Below, in pieces: positions 9,237 through 19,349 of a stretch of 64,000 nucleotides of DNA (the stretch's first letter is position 1; every line of letters starts with the position of its first letter). Source of the DNA: a virus; the IMG/VR virus record IMGVR_UViG_3300017991_000085, positions 1 to 64,000 of that record, one strand, 5' to 3'. A program made the translations under genes and the position numbers. The notes below the pieces were generated by a model, which worked only from the letters and a program-made list of their open reading frames with translations, was not told the origin of the DNA and ran no database searches.

Positions 9237-12200
9237 TTATCCTACAACTATGTCTGTATCTCTAATTCTCGGAACCTCATTATCTGCAATAACAATGTTC
9301 GAACTAGGAGTAGAAATCTCGACATCCGTGACGCCCTCTACAGAAATAATTCGACACGACAACTCCTGTACAATTACGTCTTCTCCGACTCCCAGTCCGT
9401 TAATATATTGTGAAATAGCATTCTTAATATCTTCTTGAATTGTTGTTAATGTTATTCCCTCTGCCAAAGTAACGTTGACTTCAACAGAAACTTGCTTAAC
9501 TGTAGGAGGCAAAACTTCGATTTGAATTCCCGCTGCTTTAACTCCGGGAAAAGTTATCGGATCCGAACCTAGTCCATCGACTGTTCTTTGGACTCTTCGC
9601 AGGAGTCCGGTATAATATTTATATCCATCTAGCCCTCTGACTTCATTGGTTTGAAACTGAAGCTTATCGTTCGCATCTTCACCTGTCACTTGAACACTTC
9701 CGCTTTCACCGGTAATTGTCGAGCTAATTTGAACCCTACTTGTCCCAATTAATTCGACATTTGAACGAAGAGCCATTGTTGTTACAAAACTATTATTAAG
9801 ATATCTAACGACATTTTCAGCAGTAATTGGAACAACAATAAACGTGTCTCCTATTGCGAGACCAAAAGGGGCCGCTACTGTTAAGCTAATCCGACCATTT
9901 CCAGTAACCGGATTATAGCTATTTACTGTCGTAATATGTCCGGCACTTGCTCCTGTTTTAATAACAACTCTGTATCCTAGAATCTCATTACTCTCGGTAA
10001 ATTTTGATCCAAAAGCGTCCCCAGTTACACTAATATCGGCATCAAAAACACTTGGACTTACAACGTTTCTAATCGTTCCATCTACATTCATTGTAATTGT
10101 ATAAACAGCATCTCCGTCCATAACAACAATCAACTCATCTCCCTCATCAAAAATAAAATTCTCAGTTGTAGAAATTACTGCGGCCGTGTGAGACTCTAAG
10201 CTCTGAACCCACTCTCCAATCGGAAACCCAAGTGAAGGAGCGGTAGATACAGTAATTTCAATACTCCCGGAGGAAGTAAGATTGTTTGTTCTTATAAGAA
10301 CTTTTCCATTGCTTAACGCAAAAGCCGTCGCCCCGCCGATATCTTCGTTGATAACTTCAGCCACCTCAGCGGCTGTCGCTTGTGCAATATTAGCAAAATC
10401 AGCTGTATTAAATGTTGCAACTTGACCGCCGCCGCCATCAATTTCGACTGTAATTGCTTCTCCATTAGATAGATTGTATGGCTCGGCAAATGCAGTAACT
10501 AAAAATCCTCTTGTCTGATTAGATCCAGCTGTATACTGATCTCCAACAGAGGCTGGCGTTTCAAGTTCAATTTGTCCATTAAATCTATTTAACGTGTAAT
10601 CTTTACTCGATCCAATAACGGCGTTTGTATCAAAACCAAACTCGACGTTAGCCACTCCGCCTGTTACCTGAATACTTGAAATAGCACTATTTTCTAAATT
10701 AGATCTAAGAGTAATTCTCAAATCTTCAGAGGTTACTATAGCAGTTACTCCAGCTAAATCTTCGTTTAAAACAGCAACAACCTCTTCGGCAGTCGCGGCA
10801 TTAATATTGGCAAAATCAACAGTATTAAAAGTCGCGGTTTGAATATTAGCGGCTTTACCATCAACAATTACTGTTAGGGTATCCCCATTATTCAAATTAT
10901 ACAATTGAGGGTTTGCGCACTCAATAGAAGCTGTTGTTCCGTCTTTATTTAACAAACTAATTGAAAGTCCATCAAACTTATATAGCCTCAAAGACTCATT
11001 TAATCCGGTTGGAAAATTCAATTTGTCTGATGCATTAGCTGTCCCGCCAGTAACTTGAATTGACTCGTTTTCTTGAGCTTTTGCTCTAATAGTAACTTTT
11101 GTTCCATTCTCAGAAGTTCTCGCTTCAATCAATGTAGCATTATCATTAATCGACTCGACCACTTCTTCTGCTGTAGCAATTCCAGGATTAGCAAAATTAT
11201 CCGAACTGAAAGTAACTATTTCTTCTACCCCGTTAGCCTCATAGATAAGAGTTTCGTTAGCGATTCCTAACGAATAAGACTCCGAATTAATTGTCTCAAC
11301 CTGTGCTTTAATAACAGGGGGAGTGTCTAGCTGTAAAAATTCTTCTCCGCCAGTGGCAGAATTTAAAATTATCTCTCTTCCTTGGCCAGCAAACGAAGGC
11401 TCAAATCCTGTTCCATCGTCAATATATAAAAAAGCTAAATCATTTAACGTAGTCGAATCAACAAAATTTGCAGACACAACGCGCTTGTTCTCGTCGGGAT
11501 CGGTAATACCTACTATTGTTGATATAATCGACTGAGCCGTTCCGCGGCTTAAGCCTTGAATATGAGCTCTAATTCTATCTCTTAGTTGTTCGTCTGTTTC
11601 TTCATCTGCTCCATTAGTAAATGTTTCTGGATTTGTAACCTCAGCTCCTTCAAATGGCAACGAATCAAACTCATTGATAGCCCCAATTGGAGCGTTTCCA
11701 TCCGCGCCGGGAGAAAGAGCTGTCACTAAAACATTTTCAACCTCTTCTTCGCCATCAAGAATCGTTTCCTCATTATTTACCGAATATAGGACTTCCTCAT
11801 TAATATCGCTTGCGGGAATCTTAACGGTTGTCCCAGCGGGAATTGCCCTATCCCCGCCCTGCGATAAAATAACCGACTCTTCGGTTCCATGATCATTTGA
11901 AAGACCTGCGGATAGATAGATTGTCCAATAGCTAACAAAATTTTCTTTTCCATTACTTCCTAGAGCAGTATTAACAGGAACTGTCTCAACGTTGTCGGTT
12001 CCACGACCGATAATTACTGACCAGGTTCCAGATGTTGGAAAGCTTGTTGCATCGTCGACGTATATTTTTATTCCTCCAGTAACAGGGCCCGGCAAGTTGT
12101 CATAAATATTAGTTTCAATTTTTACAATATTGCTATCGCTAATTGTAACTAAGCCAGAAGCCGATTGAGCGGCAATTCTTCCTTCTAGTCCATACTCGAT

Positions 12201-12419
12201 TGCTCTATTAACTAAATCATCTCCCGCAGTAGTGTTAAGATTGTAGTTTCTAATAATCTGAAGCATGTCGTAATTTTCTTGAAATGCTTCTTGCGCTGCA
12301 GCTTCGAGCAAAGTTCGAATAACCGAAGCCCTATTAATATCGTTAACTGGGGTTTCAGCAAGCATTTTAGCTATCATATCGGCTAATATTTGCTGTCTCG
12401 ATCTAAGATTGAATGCCAT
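9237..12419 (-). CDS. Baseplate J-like wedge protein
   Basis: 1060 residues. The N-terminal helix (RQQILADMIAKMLAETPVNDIN) and the motif TDEQLRDRIRAHIQGLSRGTAQSIISTIVGI are hallmarks of the baseplate J / T4 gp6 / Mu gp47 family; the C-terminus (VKQVSVEVNVTLAEGITL ... ISQYINGLGVGEDVIVQEL) is also typical. The large insert (about 350-900) carries repeated segments NxGDxLTVxVDGxxxxxxTFNTxDFANIxxATAEEVxxxINED, at least five copies, an internal beta repeat. It forms the ring of the contractile baseplate. RBS AAGGATG. Confidence 0.9.
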   Translation of the reverse strand: MAFNLRSRQQILADMIAKMLAETPVNDINRASVIRTLLEAAAQEAFQENYDMLQIIRNYNLNTTAGDDLVNRAIEYGLEGRIAAQSASGLVTISDSNIVKIETNIYDNLPGPVTGGIKIYVDDATSFPTSGTWSVIIGRGTDNVETVPVNTALGSNGKENFVSYWTIYLSAGLSNDHGTEESVILSQGGDRAIPAGTTVKIPASDINEEVLYSVNNEETILDGEEEVENVLVTALSPGADGNAPIGAINEFDSLPFEGAEVTNPETFTNGADEETDEQLRDRIRAHIQGLSRGTAQSIISTIVGITDPDENKRVVSANFVDSTTLNDLAFLYIDDGTGFEPSFAGQGREIILNSATGGEEFLQLDTPPVIKAQVETINSESYSLGIANETLIYEANGVEEIVTFSSDNFANPGIATAEEVVESINDNATLIEARTSENGTKVTIRAKAQENESIQVTGGTANASDKLNFPTGLNESLRLYKFDGLSISLLNKDGTTASIECANPQLYNLNNGDTLTVIVDGKAANIQTATFNTVDFANINAATAEEVVAVLNEDLAGVTAIVTSEDLRITLRSNLENSAISSIQVTGGVANVEFGFDTNAVIGSSKDYTLNRFNGQIELETPASVGDQYTAGSNQTRGFLVTAFAEPYNLSNGEAITVEIDGGGGQVATFNTADFANIAQATAAEVAEVINEDIGGATAFALSNGKVLIRTNNLTSSGSIEITVSTAPSLGFPIGEWVQSLESHTAAVISTTENFIFDEGDELIVVMDGDAVYTITMNVDGTIRNVVSPSVFDADISVTGDAFGSKFTESNEILGYRVVIKTGASAGHITTVNSYNPVTGNGRISLTVAAPFGLAIGDTFIVVPITAENVVRYLNNSFVTTMALRSNVELIGTSRVQISSTITGESGSVQVTGEDANDKLQFQTNEVRGLDGYKYYTGLLRRVQRTVDGLGSDPITFPGVKAAGIQIEVLPPTVKQVSVEVNVTLAEGITLTTIQEDIKNAISQYINGLGVGEDVIVQELSCRIISVEGVTDVEISTPSSNIVIADNEVPRIRDTDIVVG

Positions 12420-12430
12420 TATTTACATCC

Positions 12431-14473
12431 TTATAAAGGTAATGTTACCGGAACGGGCTGCTGTATCCATTTTATTTTTAAATCTACTTCCATTTTCACC
12501 GTATTGCCCTCAATATTAACGGAAAGATTAGTGATTCGCTCAAATCTTGAATCTTTTAATATTGCCTCTCTAATTTGATCTGCTACGTTCTCAACGGTGG
12601 TCATTTTCTCGCCAACGGCTAATCCAATTCCAATATCAGTATGATACTTCAAATCCCCTCTTTCAAGAGTAAGGTTAATTATAACTGCTTGTCCGGCATT
12701 ATCGGCTCCTGCAACTAGCTTAAAATCTCCCTTGTTAGAAAATTCAAGATCAAAATTCTTATCAAGTTTAATATCAACACCAAGATTTTTTTCTGCAGCT
12801 GTCAGCGCGGCCGTAATAGGATAATCCTTAGTAACAGGAATATCAAAATCAACAGCTTGTTCAGCTTGCGGAAGAAGCAGCTTATCTCCAGGTTGCTTAA
12901 TCCTCGGATCGGTGGGTGCGTCTTGGATATAAGGCGGTTTCAAATTATTAAGCACCGCGATATCTATCCACTTTTCAGGATCATTAAAATATTGAGAAGC
13001 AATATCTTCTAGGGTTGTATCAAAAGGAATTGTTATTTCTTCAACGGACCCGGGGATAACAACAGGAATTCTCTTATTAAATACAGTATTAATTTGATTA
13101 ATGTTTTCTTCAAGCGTATTTCTAAACGGCAAATTAGTAGATACCATGTAATCAAGAGCTTTATCAATAGTATCAAAAGCGCCTAAAACGTCAGATTCGC
13201 TATCAGAAGGCCTTCTTCCTTCTCCCGGAGTAAATGTTTGGAGTCGATTAGTAAATGCATTATAATCTTCATTCCCTAAGCCAAACGCTTCGCTTGCATT
13301 GTCATAAATTCTTTGATTTTCTTCCTTTAAGGTCTCGTAAAACTCTCTTGAAGAATTTTTAACGCTACTAACTTCTTCATTAAACTCGCGCTTTTCGTCG
13401 TCATTTAAAAAATCTAAGGTAACTTGTTCCGCTGCTTCAGGAGGAAGAAAATCATTGGTATATTTCTTTGTTGCTTCTCTTTTAATATTTTTAGGAATAG
13501 CTACTTCTCTAAACGCCGGATTTCCTTCTCTTTTTAAACTTGCAATCAGGTTATAATAAGCAGCCTTAGACCCCGCCGTAAGCTTATTTGCAAGCGAACT
13601 TGGCATATCATAGATACTATAAATTGCTCCGATCAAAGCTTTCGTAGCTAAGGTTGCTTTTCTTAATGGCTCTAAAAATGTCTGAGCGATGTTTCCCTCA
13701 ATGTTTCTTAAAATAGCCTGATTCTTTAACATCACTCCCCTGGCAATTGTAAGCTTCTCATTTACCTCACTAATTACATTGTCAAAGTCTTGAAACATTC
13801 CAGGCAGCGGATCGGCTATTGTTTGCTCTGCTTCGACTGCTCCAAGAACGCGCATTTGAATTGTATAGTCATATAAAAAACCTCTAGAAGCGGATCTTTT
13901 CAAAGAAAATGATTCCGGCTCAACAATAAAAACTTCGTTGTCTTTTCTATTAATGAATAAGAGCCTCAACTCTAATTTGTTTTTCTTTTCCTCAGCATAT
14001 GCTCTAAAATAATTTCTTAGCTCTTGAAAATGCTCATATCCTGTTCTCAAATCAGATCGACCGGCAATAACCTTACCGCTACTCTGAGCTCCTCCAACTC
14101 CTTTAAAGGGATGAAGGCCAGTCGTTCCAGAAATTATTAAGGTTTTAAAAATAATTCCATTATGTTCGACAACTATTCCGCCCTGTGTCGGGGTAATTAA
14201 AATAGAAAATTGTTCATCTTGTTGCAAATCTGACGGATTAATATGTAACTTAAACTCAGAATATCCCTCGGCCGCTGACTCAGGCTTTAAAGGCCTATTG
14301 TTGTTAATGACCTTGAAGCTATATGGAAGACTAAGTTTCCAGTTTTTACCCTTAATAGTGTTCGTTATAAGAGAGAGATCTGGATATAGAGCTCCCCTTT
14401 TACCCGCAGCTTCTCCTGTGAAGAAGTCCACTGTATTCTGAACCTGTTTGATAATTTCGCCAATTCCAGCCAT
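12431..14473 (-). CDS. LysM-containing baseplate protein fused to a gp25-like wedge domain
   Basis: 680 residues. Residues 1-210 resemble phage tail/hub adaptors (FKLHINPSDLQQDEQFSILITPTQGG). A LysM-like module (DTTLEDIASQYFNDPEKWIDIAVLNNLKPPYI) lies near 490-530. The last about 120 residues (DFKLVAGADNAGQAVIINLTLERGDL ... GIGLAVG ... IREAILKDSRFERI) match the gp25/GpW-type baseplate wedge domain, which is usually a separate small gene. Position between spike and J-like genes supports a hub-to-wedge connector. RBS AGGG. Confidence 0.8.
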   Translation of the reverse strand: MAGIGEIIKQVQNTVDFFTGEAAGKRGALYPDLSLITNTIKGKNWKLSLPYSFKVINNNRPLKPESAAEGYSEFKLHINPSDLQQDEQFSILITPTQGGIVVEHNGIIFKTLIISGTTGLHPFKGVGGAQSSGKVIAGRSDLRTGYEHFQELRNYFRAYAEEKKNKLELRLLFINRKDNEVFIVEPESFSLKRSASRGFLYDYTIQMRVLGAVEAEQTIADPLPGMFQDFDNVISEVNEKLTIARGVMLKNQAILRNIEGNIAQTFLEPLRKATLATKALIGAIYSIYDMPSSLANKLTAGSKAAYYNLIASLKREGNPAFREVAIPKNIKREATKKYTNDFLPPEAAEQVTLDFLNDDEKREFNEEVSSVKNSSREFYETLKEENQRIYDNASEAFGLGNEDYNAFTNRLQTFTPGEGRRPSDSESDVLGAFDTIDKALDYMVSTNLPFRNTLEENINQINTVFNKRIPVVIPGSVEEITIPFDTTLEDIASQYFNDPEKWIDIAVLNNLKPPYIQDAPTDPRIKQPGDKLLLPQAEQAVDFDIPVTKDYPITAALTAAEKNLGVDIKLDKNFDLEFSNKGDFKLVAGADNAGQAVIINLTLERGDLKYHTDIGIGLAVGEKMTTVENVADQIREAILKDSRFERITNLSVNIEGNTVKMEVDLKIKWIQQPVPVTLPL

Positions 14474-14477
14474 TATA

Positions 14478-14669
14478 TTACCCTGTTATTCCTCCAGTTT
14501 GAGGCCCGCTATGTTCGACTGTCACTTCTGCGTTAGCGATTAAATGATCAATAATTGCCTTTGAAATTGCCTGCCAAATCGCCAGAACCTGCGGAGTCTC
14601 GGCTCCGCCCGTAACGCTCTTTATTGCGTCAACAATTTCTTGCCCTAGCTGATCTTTATTCATTGCCAT
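14478..14669 (-). CDS. Small conserved protein next to the tail spike
   Basis: 63 residues: MAMNKDQLGQEIVDAIKS then a helical stretch IWQAISKAIIDHLIANAEV and a polar GGITG tail. Small proteins of this layout commonly follow baseplate spike genes in contractile-tail phages; function unknown. Starts 3 bases after the spike stop, with GGGGGAT as ribosome site. Confidence 0.65.
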   Translation of the reverse strand: MAMNKDQLGQEIVDAIKSVTGGAETPQVLAIWQAISKAIIDHLIANAEVTVEHSGPQTGGITG

Positions 14670-14672
14670 GTT

Positions 14673-15764
14673 TTATCCCCCAGCCTTTATTTTATTGTAG
14701 CCCGCTACATGAGGGGCCATCAAAAATGGATCATAGCTTCCTGTAGTAACGATGTCTTTCCCGTTCCCTTGAATTTCAACATTACTACTTGCATCAATCG
14801 TAACCTTCCCACCGCTATTAAGATCGACATCTCCCGAAACATTAATTTGCCATTTTTGACCTATTGTCTCAGTTACATCTTTTTGATAATTGTTAGTAAC
14901 AGTATCTTTTACAGTCTCTGTATGTGTTCCTTCGACGGTTGTTTGCTTATTTCCGCCAACGGTCGTTGTTTCGTCTGTTCCAACCGTATTAATCTGCTTT
15001 TCGCCAGATATGTTTTTGACATCTTTATTTGCGTTAACTTCAATGGTCTTATTAGGAATATCAAGCTGAATAAAAGCTTCTGGATTCTCAATTCGGATTG
15101 TCTCGCTAACTCTATCAATTAAGATTTTTTGATTCTTATTATCAGTAACAAATACCTTTCCATCTTTGTCAATCTTAATCTCTGTAGGAGCCGTGCCAGA
15201 TCGTACTGGAGTATGAGGGGTTTTTGGGTTTCTCTTGCCGCCAAAATAAGTAATGATCAACTCACCATCATCATTAATTTTCCACCGGAGACCATTAAAT
15301 TCCCCCACCAAAGTTTCACCATCGCTAACTGCTGGTTTTTCAACAAGATTTCCCGGATGAGGATAGGCTCCCAGAATTACAGCCGAATTGTAGTGACCGC
15401 TAATAAACCCAACAATTACATACGAGTTATCAAAGTTTTGAGCGGCTTCTGTAGCGCTCATTTTCCCGCCCGTTAGGTTGGTCGTTCTTTTATTGTAAAC
15501 CCATTCACAAAAATTATTGATTCCGCCAAATGAATTTAGCGACACTACATTACTTAATCTTTCTCCTTCTCTGCTTCCGCCCTCAATAAGGACATTATAC
15601 TCGGTTCCAAATCCATAAACATTTCTAGAATCCGTTTTTGGAATAACGTCCGTGACGACTGCTTTATAGATTTCAAAATTATTAAAAACTCTCGAATTGC
15701 CAGACCTACGCGCTGCTGGAGTATTAGAGCTGATAATTGTTCCATCTACCATTCTTCTCGTCAT
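14673..15764 (-). CDS. Baseplate central spike (gp5/gpV-like) protein
   Basis: About 363 residues. I chose the ATG at 15764 because GGAGAG lies 5 bases upstream; the frame extends to a TTG at 15785 without a better site. The N-terminal half has an OB-fold-like region (YKAVVTDVIPKTDSRNVYGFGTEYNVLIEGG). The C-terminal half is a repetitive beta-helix (KTIEVNANKDVKNI, EKQINTVGTDETTTVGGN, KQTTVEGTHTETVKDTVTNN, GDVDLNSGGKVTIDA), typical of the membrane-piercing tip. No lysozyme domain is evident. Confidence 0.8.
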   Translation of the reverse strand: MTRRMVDGTIISSNTPAARRSGNSRVFNNFEIYKAVVTDVIPKTDSRNVYGFGTEYNVLIEGGSREGERLSNVVSLNSFGGINNFCEWVYNKRTTNLTGGKMSATEAAQNFDNSYVIVGFISGHYNSAVILGAYPHPGNLVEKPAVSDGETLVGEFNGLRWKINDDGELIITYFGGKRNPKTPHTPVRSGTAPTEIKIDKDGKVFVTDNKNQKILIDRVSETIRIENPEAFIQLDIPNKTIEVNANKDVKNISGEKQINTVGTDETTTVGGNKQTTVEGTHTETVKDTVTNNYQKDVTETIGQKWQINVSGDVDLNSGGKVTIDASSNVEIQGNGKDIVTTGSYDPFLMAPHVAGYNKIKAGG

Positions 15765-15777
15765 CGTCTCTCCGCAA

Positions 15778-17232
15778 TTACGCAAAAGTCGGACCGCTTG
15801 GAAAATCCCCTAGCAGCTCAAGTTCGTCAACAAATTGACCGTTTGATTTAATTCCATGCGTTACTTCTAGCGAAGTGAATATTGGCTGTAAATAGCTCCA
15901 CTGAATGGAAATACTTTCCACCATATACAATCGCTCTCTATCTTTTAGCTCAACCATCTCGCCTATCTGAAAATTGGACATGTTCGCAACGACTATTGTC
16001 CCGTTCTCATATCTGTAATAATCGTGCCAATAATTGGCCATTCTCTCTGACCATTTGATAATATTATTCCACTCTACAAAAGAAGATGTGCTTTCTTTAG
16101 TGACGGCAAATTCGGTATTTCTATCAATCATATTCAGACCATATCTTCTTATGGAATCAATATTTGTTAGAGGTAATCCCTTTTTACCAGCAGCATTTAA
16201 AAAATTAATACCAGTTAAATTGCTTGTTGACGATCTAACTAAGGTATAGTTATATCTTTCGTGATCGCTAAAACCAAGATCGTCTGATATAATGTTAAGC
16301 TCAGGAATAGAAACTCTTTGATCTTTCGGAGTCAGCTTTTTCAACTCATCGTTGGTCATAGGAATTCGTCTAAAAATCAATGTTGGAGCCATTCCTAAAT
16401 TTTCTTTTCTCAAATCAATGAATATCTCATTCTGAATGGGATTAGAAGCCTGAGTTAACACACTCCAAACATTCCCGCTAGTAATTCTACTTACATCTCT
16501 AAAAATACTATATCCTTCAATATCTTTTCCAATCTTCTGACGCAATATGTCAAAAAACGCCGTTGTAGATCCTTTCTTTCTCGTTTCCCCTTTTAAAGCA
16601 TTAAACACTCGCGGCGGAAGAAGTAATTGAAACAATGACTGAGTATTTGTTTCTGAGTCAACGGTGGCGTCTTTATATTTACCGCCAAAGAAAACGTTAA
16701 AATATTCCTTGACAAAATCTACCGGAGATCCTTCTAGTTTGAATCCGCTAGCTGTTAGTGCTAATTCTTGTATTCTTCTATCATGAAATGGAGCGAAATA
16801 CATCTGCGTCTTTTCTAATATCTTTCCAATTCCTCTTCCAGCGATTATCAAAACACGAGTAACGGCTCCATTTTCCATGACCTGTTTACTCACAGAAACT
16901 CTATCTATGCTTCCAACCAGCTTAAGCCCTCTGTTTGTAGAATAATCAATATTTTCAGCTTTATCTAAATAGATCATAATCCAGTCGCCAGGTCTAACTT
17001 TAGCCACACTATCATTCGGTTTCATTTCTATAGTAAAAGTAGCGGCTGGATCGTTCTTAGTTCGAGTAATACTACACGAAGTTATTCCTTTTTCAACATC
17101 TATTTCTACCGTATCTAACAGCTCACTGTCGTTCATTTCTCTTTCATTAAACTTATTTTCCAGAATCTGATTCGCGAAAGAAAAAATTCTTACAGCGCAT
17201 TCCGTTCTTGTATTTTCTAAAATATTTGGCAT
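15778..17232 (-). CDS. Baseplate hub protein (gp27/gpD-like)
   Basis: 484 residues, directly between tape measure and spike genes, the usual hub location. The N-terminal part (VEIDVEKGITSCSITRTKNDPAATFTIEMKP ... VRPGDWIMIYLDK) is a beta-barrel pattern of hub proteins and RVLIIAGRGIGKILEKTQMYF follows. Start ATG overlaps the tape-measure stop (TAATG), so translation is coupled. It should anchor the tube to the central spike. Confidence 0.7.
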   Translation of the reverse strand: MPNILENTRTECAVRIFSFANQILENKFNEREMNDSELLDTVEIDVEKGITSCSITRTKNDPAATFTIEMKPNDSVAKVRPGDWIMIYLDKAENIDYSTNRGLKLVGSIDRVSVSKQVMENGAVTRVLIIAGRGIGKILEKTQMYFAPFHDRRIQELALTASGFKLEGSPVDFVKEYFNVFFGGKYKDATVDSETNTQSLFQLLLPPRVFNALKGETRKKGSTTAFFDILRQKIGKDIEGYSIFRDVSRITSGNVWSVLTQASNPIQNEIFIDLRKENLGMAPTLIFRRIPMTNDELKKLTPKDQRVSIPELNIISDDLGFSDHERYNYTLVRSSTSNLTGINFLNAAGKKGLPLTNIDSIRRYGLNMIDRNTEFAVTKESTSSFVEWNNIIKWSERMANYWHDYYRYENGTIVVANMSNFQIGEMVELKDRERLYMVESISIQWSYLQPIFTSLEVTHGIKSNGQFVDELELLGDFPSGPTFA

Positions 17233-19349
17233 TACCCATTATTCCCTGCGGGCCTATCTATATTAAAAGCAGGATTACGAGCATCCATACCGCCTTTAGG
17301 AAGAGCAGCTTTTATCTGTCTTATTTGTTCTCTAAGCGTAGAGATAGTTTCTTTTTGACTTTCACTAAGCTCTTTATTGTTATTTATAATATCAGCTATC
17401 CCTTCTCGTAAAGGAGCAGTAACTTTTTCGAATACAGTAGCTAAATTAGCTTTAGCGGCTTCATATTCTTTAGAAGCAGCGGTTCTCTCTTCTTTAGTCA
17501 GCTCTCTTCCACGACCTCTAGCATGCCATTCGTGGGTAGCTAAAGCTCCAACTCTTGCTTTTTGTGTTTTACGCCAAGCTTGCTGAAACTCTCCAGCGCC
17601 AGTCTCGCCTAATGTTTCCGCTTCTTCAACTGTTAGAGCTTGATCTTTTTCTAGCTTTCTCCTAGCGGTAGCAAGGGTCATCTGGGTCATTTTATCTTCA
17701 GCTTCCTGAGCAACGGCTCCAATCTCTCCCATAAACGGAAGCTTACCTAACAGCTTTACCATAGTCCAGATCCCCTTATTGATCATCACAGTAAGAGGAA
17801 CCATTGCATCGCCGAGATCCAATTTCAATTCTTCTAACATTGCCTCTTGAACTTTTACTTGCCCATCTATAGACTCAACGATATCGCCTGTAGTCTTTTT
17901 GTTCTTCTCCATTTCATCTTTAATTTTTTGCTGCAGATCTTTCGACTCTTGAGCTTCCGGATTCTTAACCATCGCTCTTACTAGCTGGTCGGCAAGACTC
18001 ATACTAACGCCTAAGGTTTCTTGCATCCTAATTGCGCCCATTCTTGTTCGCTGTTCTCTCTCTTCGGGATTTGCAGATCTAATCTGCTCTAAAGACATTC
18101 CGCCAGCGCCAGCTTCTGTAATGGTTCTTAAAAACTGATTTCCTAAGCCTACCGCTGTTCTACCTTTTTCACCAGGAACTGCTTCTCCAAATCCAAATCT
18201 TTGCCTCCACAACAAATCGGCCATTGACTTGCTTCCGGCCCCTGGCATTCTTTTCAACGCTCTTAAAGCTAACATTTGATTCGGGCCGCTTGATGCAGTA
18301 AAAGCAGCAGTCATTCCTGTTAAAGCGGCAAATCCTCTTGCCGGAGTCTCCTTAAAAAATCCTGATTTTCTAGCTAAAGCTTCTACAATTCCAGTCGTTC
18401 CGGCAATATTAGCGGACCCCGACTGAGCCATTGCAGAAGTAGCTTGAGCCGTCATCTGTAAAAAATTTAAAGCTCTTGATTTATCAAAGCCTTGAGCAGT
18501 AGCTCTAGCGTATATCTCTTCCATTTGTCTTGCAATCTGTTGCCCTCTTAAACCCTGTTGTCGAAAGGCACCCCCTATTTGCATAGTTTCGCCGAGCTCC
18601 ATTCCTGTCCCGCGGGCAAACTGAGCAAATCTCCCCATGGTTCCCGCTCTACCTAATTCGGGTCCCATAGTTCTTAAGCCCTGAGCCGCAGCCGCTAGTG
18701 TCTCCTGAGCTCCAAATCCCTGCCCTATCCCCGCTTCTCTGAGACCCTCTAATCCTCTCCTACTTGTAGGTCCGCCCAAACCCATAATTTGCATATTCTG
18801 ACCGGCGATTCCTCTCCTCGGGCCACCAAGCATACTTGCGCCAGCATACAAAGCTAAGGGAATTGCAGCAATTGCTCCCGCAACCCCTAACTTAGTCAGC
18901 AACCCCATTCCAGCTCCACCGCCCATCCCGCCACCGGCCCCAAGCCTTGCTATTCCTCCCATTCCAGAAGTCATTTTCTGTAACATACCAGAAAATTGTT
19001 TTCCTTTTTCCGCTACTTCCCAGGTCTGGATCTCTTTGCCAATCTGTCTAGCAAACCTTTTAGTGACAATCAAATGTTTATTAAGCTTATCAATTTCTTG
19101 AGGAGATTTTGCAGTTTTCAAGCTCGCAGCCAACTCGTCGATAGCTTTCTTTGTAGCTTGCTGCATCGTTTTAAGATTGCCGATTACCTCAGTACTCTTC
19201 GTTTTGAAGATATCAAGAGATTCGGTTTTAAGATTAACACCAAGTTCCTTCCGACTAAAAGCTTCTAGCTTGTCAGATAGACCTTTGAACTTAGTTTCAA
19301 AATCTTTAAAATCGCCTTTTATTAGTAATGTATGTTCGCTTCTAGGCAT
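17232..19349 (-). CDS. Tail tape measure protein
   Basis: 705 residues: N-terminal coiled-coil region (1-125), a Gly/Met-rich stretch (about 130-150), a strongly hydrophobic segment LTKLGVAGAIAAIPLALYA, then long helical Ala/Gln/Arg-rich sequence with a second hydrophobic patch and a coiled-coil C-terminus. It follows two overlapping chaperone ORFs. At the usual 0.15 nm per residue the tail would be about 105 nm (inference). TAATG coupling with the preceding gene. Confidence 0.85.
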   Translation of the reverse strand: MPRSEHTLLIKGDFKDFETKFKGLSDKLEAFSRKELGVNLKTESLDIFKTKSTEVIGNLKTMQQATKKAIDELAASLKTAKSPQEIDKLNKHLIVTKRFARQIGKEIQTWEVAEKGKQFSGMLQKMTSGMGGIARLGAGGGMGGGAGMGLLTKLGVAGAIAAIPLALYAGASMLGGPRRGIAGQNMQIMGLGGPTSRRGLEGLREAGIGQGFGAQETLAAAAQGLRTMGPELGRAGTMGRFAQFARGTGMELGETMQIGGAFRQQGLRGQQIARQMEEIYARATAQGFDKSRALNFLQMTAQATSAMAQSGSANIAGTTGIVEALARKSGFFKETPARGFAALTGMTAAFTASSGPNQMLALRALKRMPGAGSKSMADLLWRQRFGFGEAVPGEKGRTAVGLGNQFLRTITEAGAGGMSLEQIRSANPEEREQRTRMGAIRMQETLGVSMSLADQLVRAMVKNPEAQESKDLQQKIKDEMEKNKKTTGDIVESIDGQVKVQEAMLEELKLDLGDAMVPLTVMINKGIWTMVKLLGKLPFMGEIGAVAQEAEDKMTQMTLATARRKLEKDQALTVEEAETLGETGAGEFQQAWRKTQKARVGALATHEWHARGRGRELTKEERTAASKEYEAAKANLATVFEKVTAPLREGIADIINNNKELSESQKETISTLREQIRQIKAALPKGGMDARNPAFNIDRPAGNNG

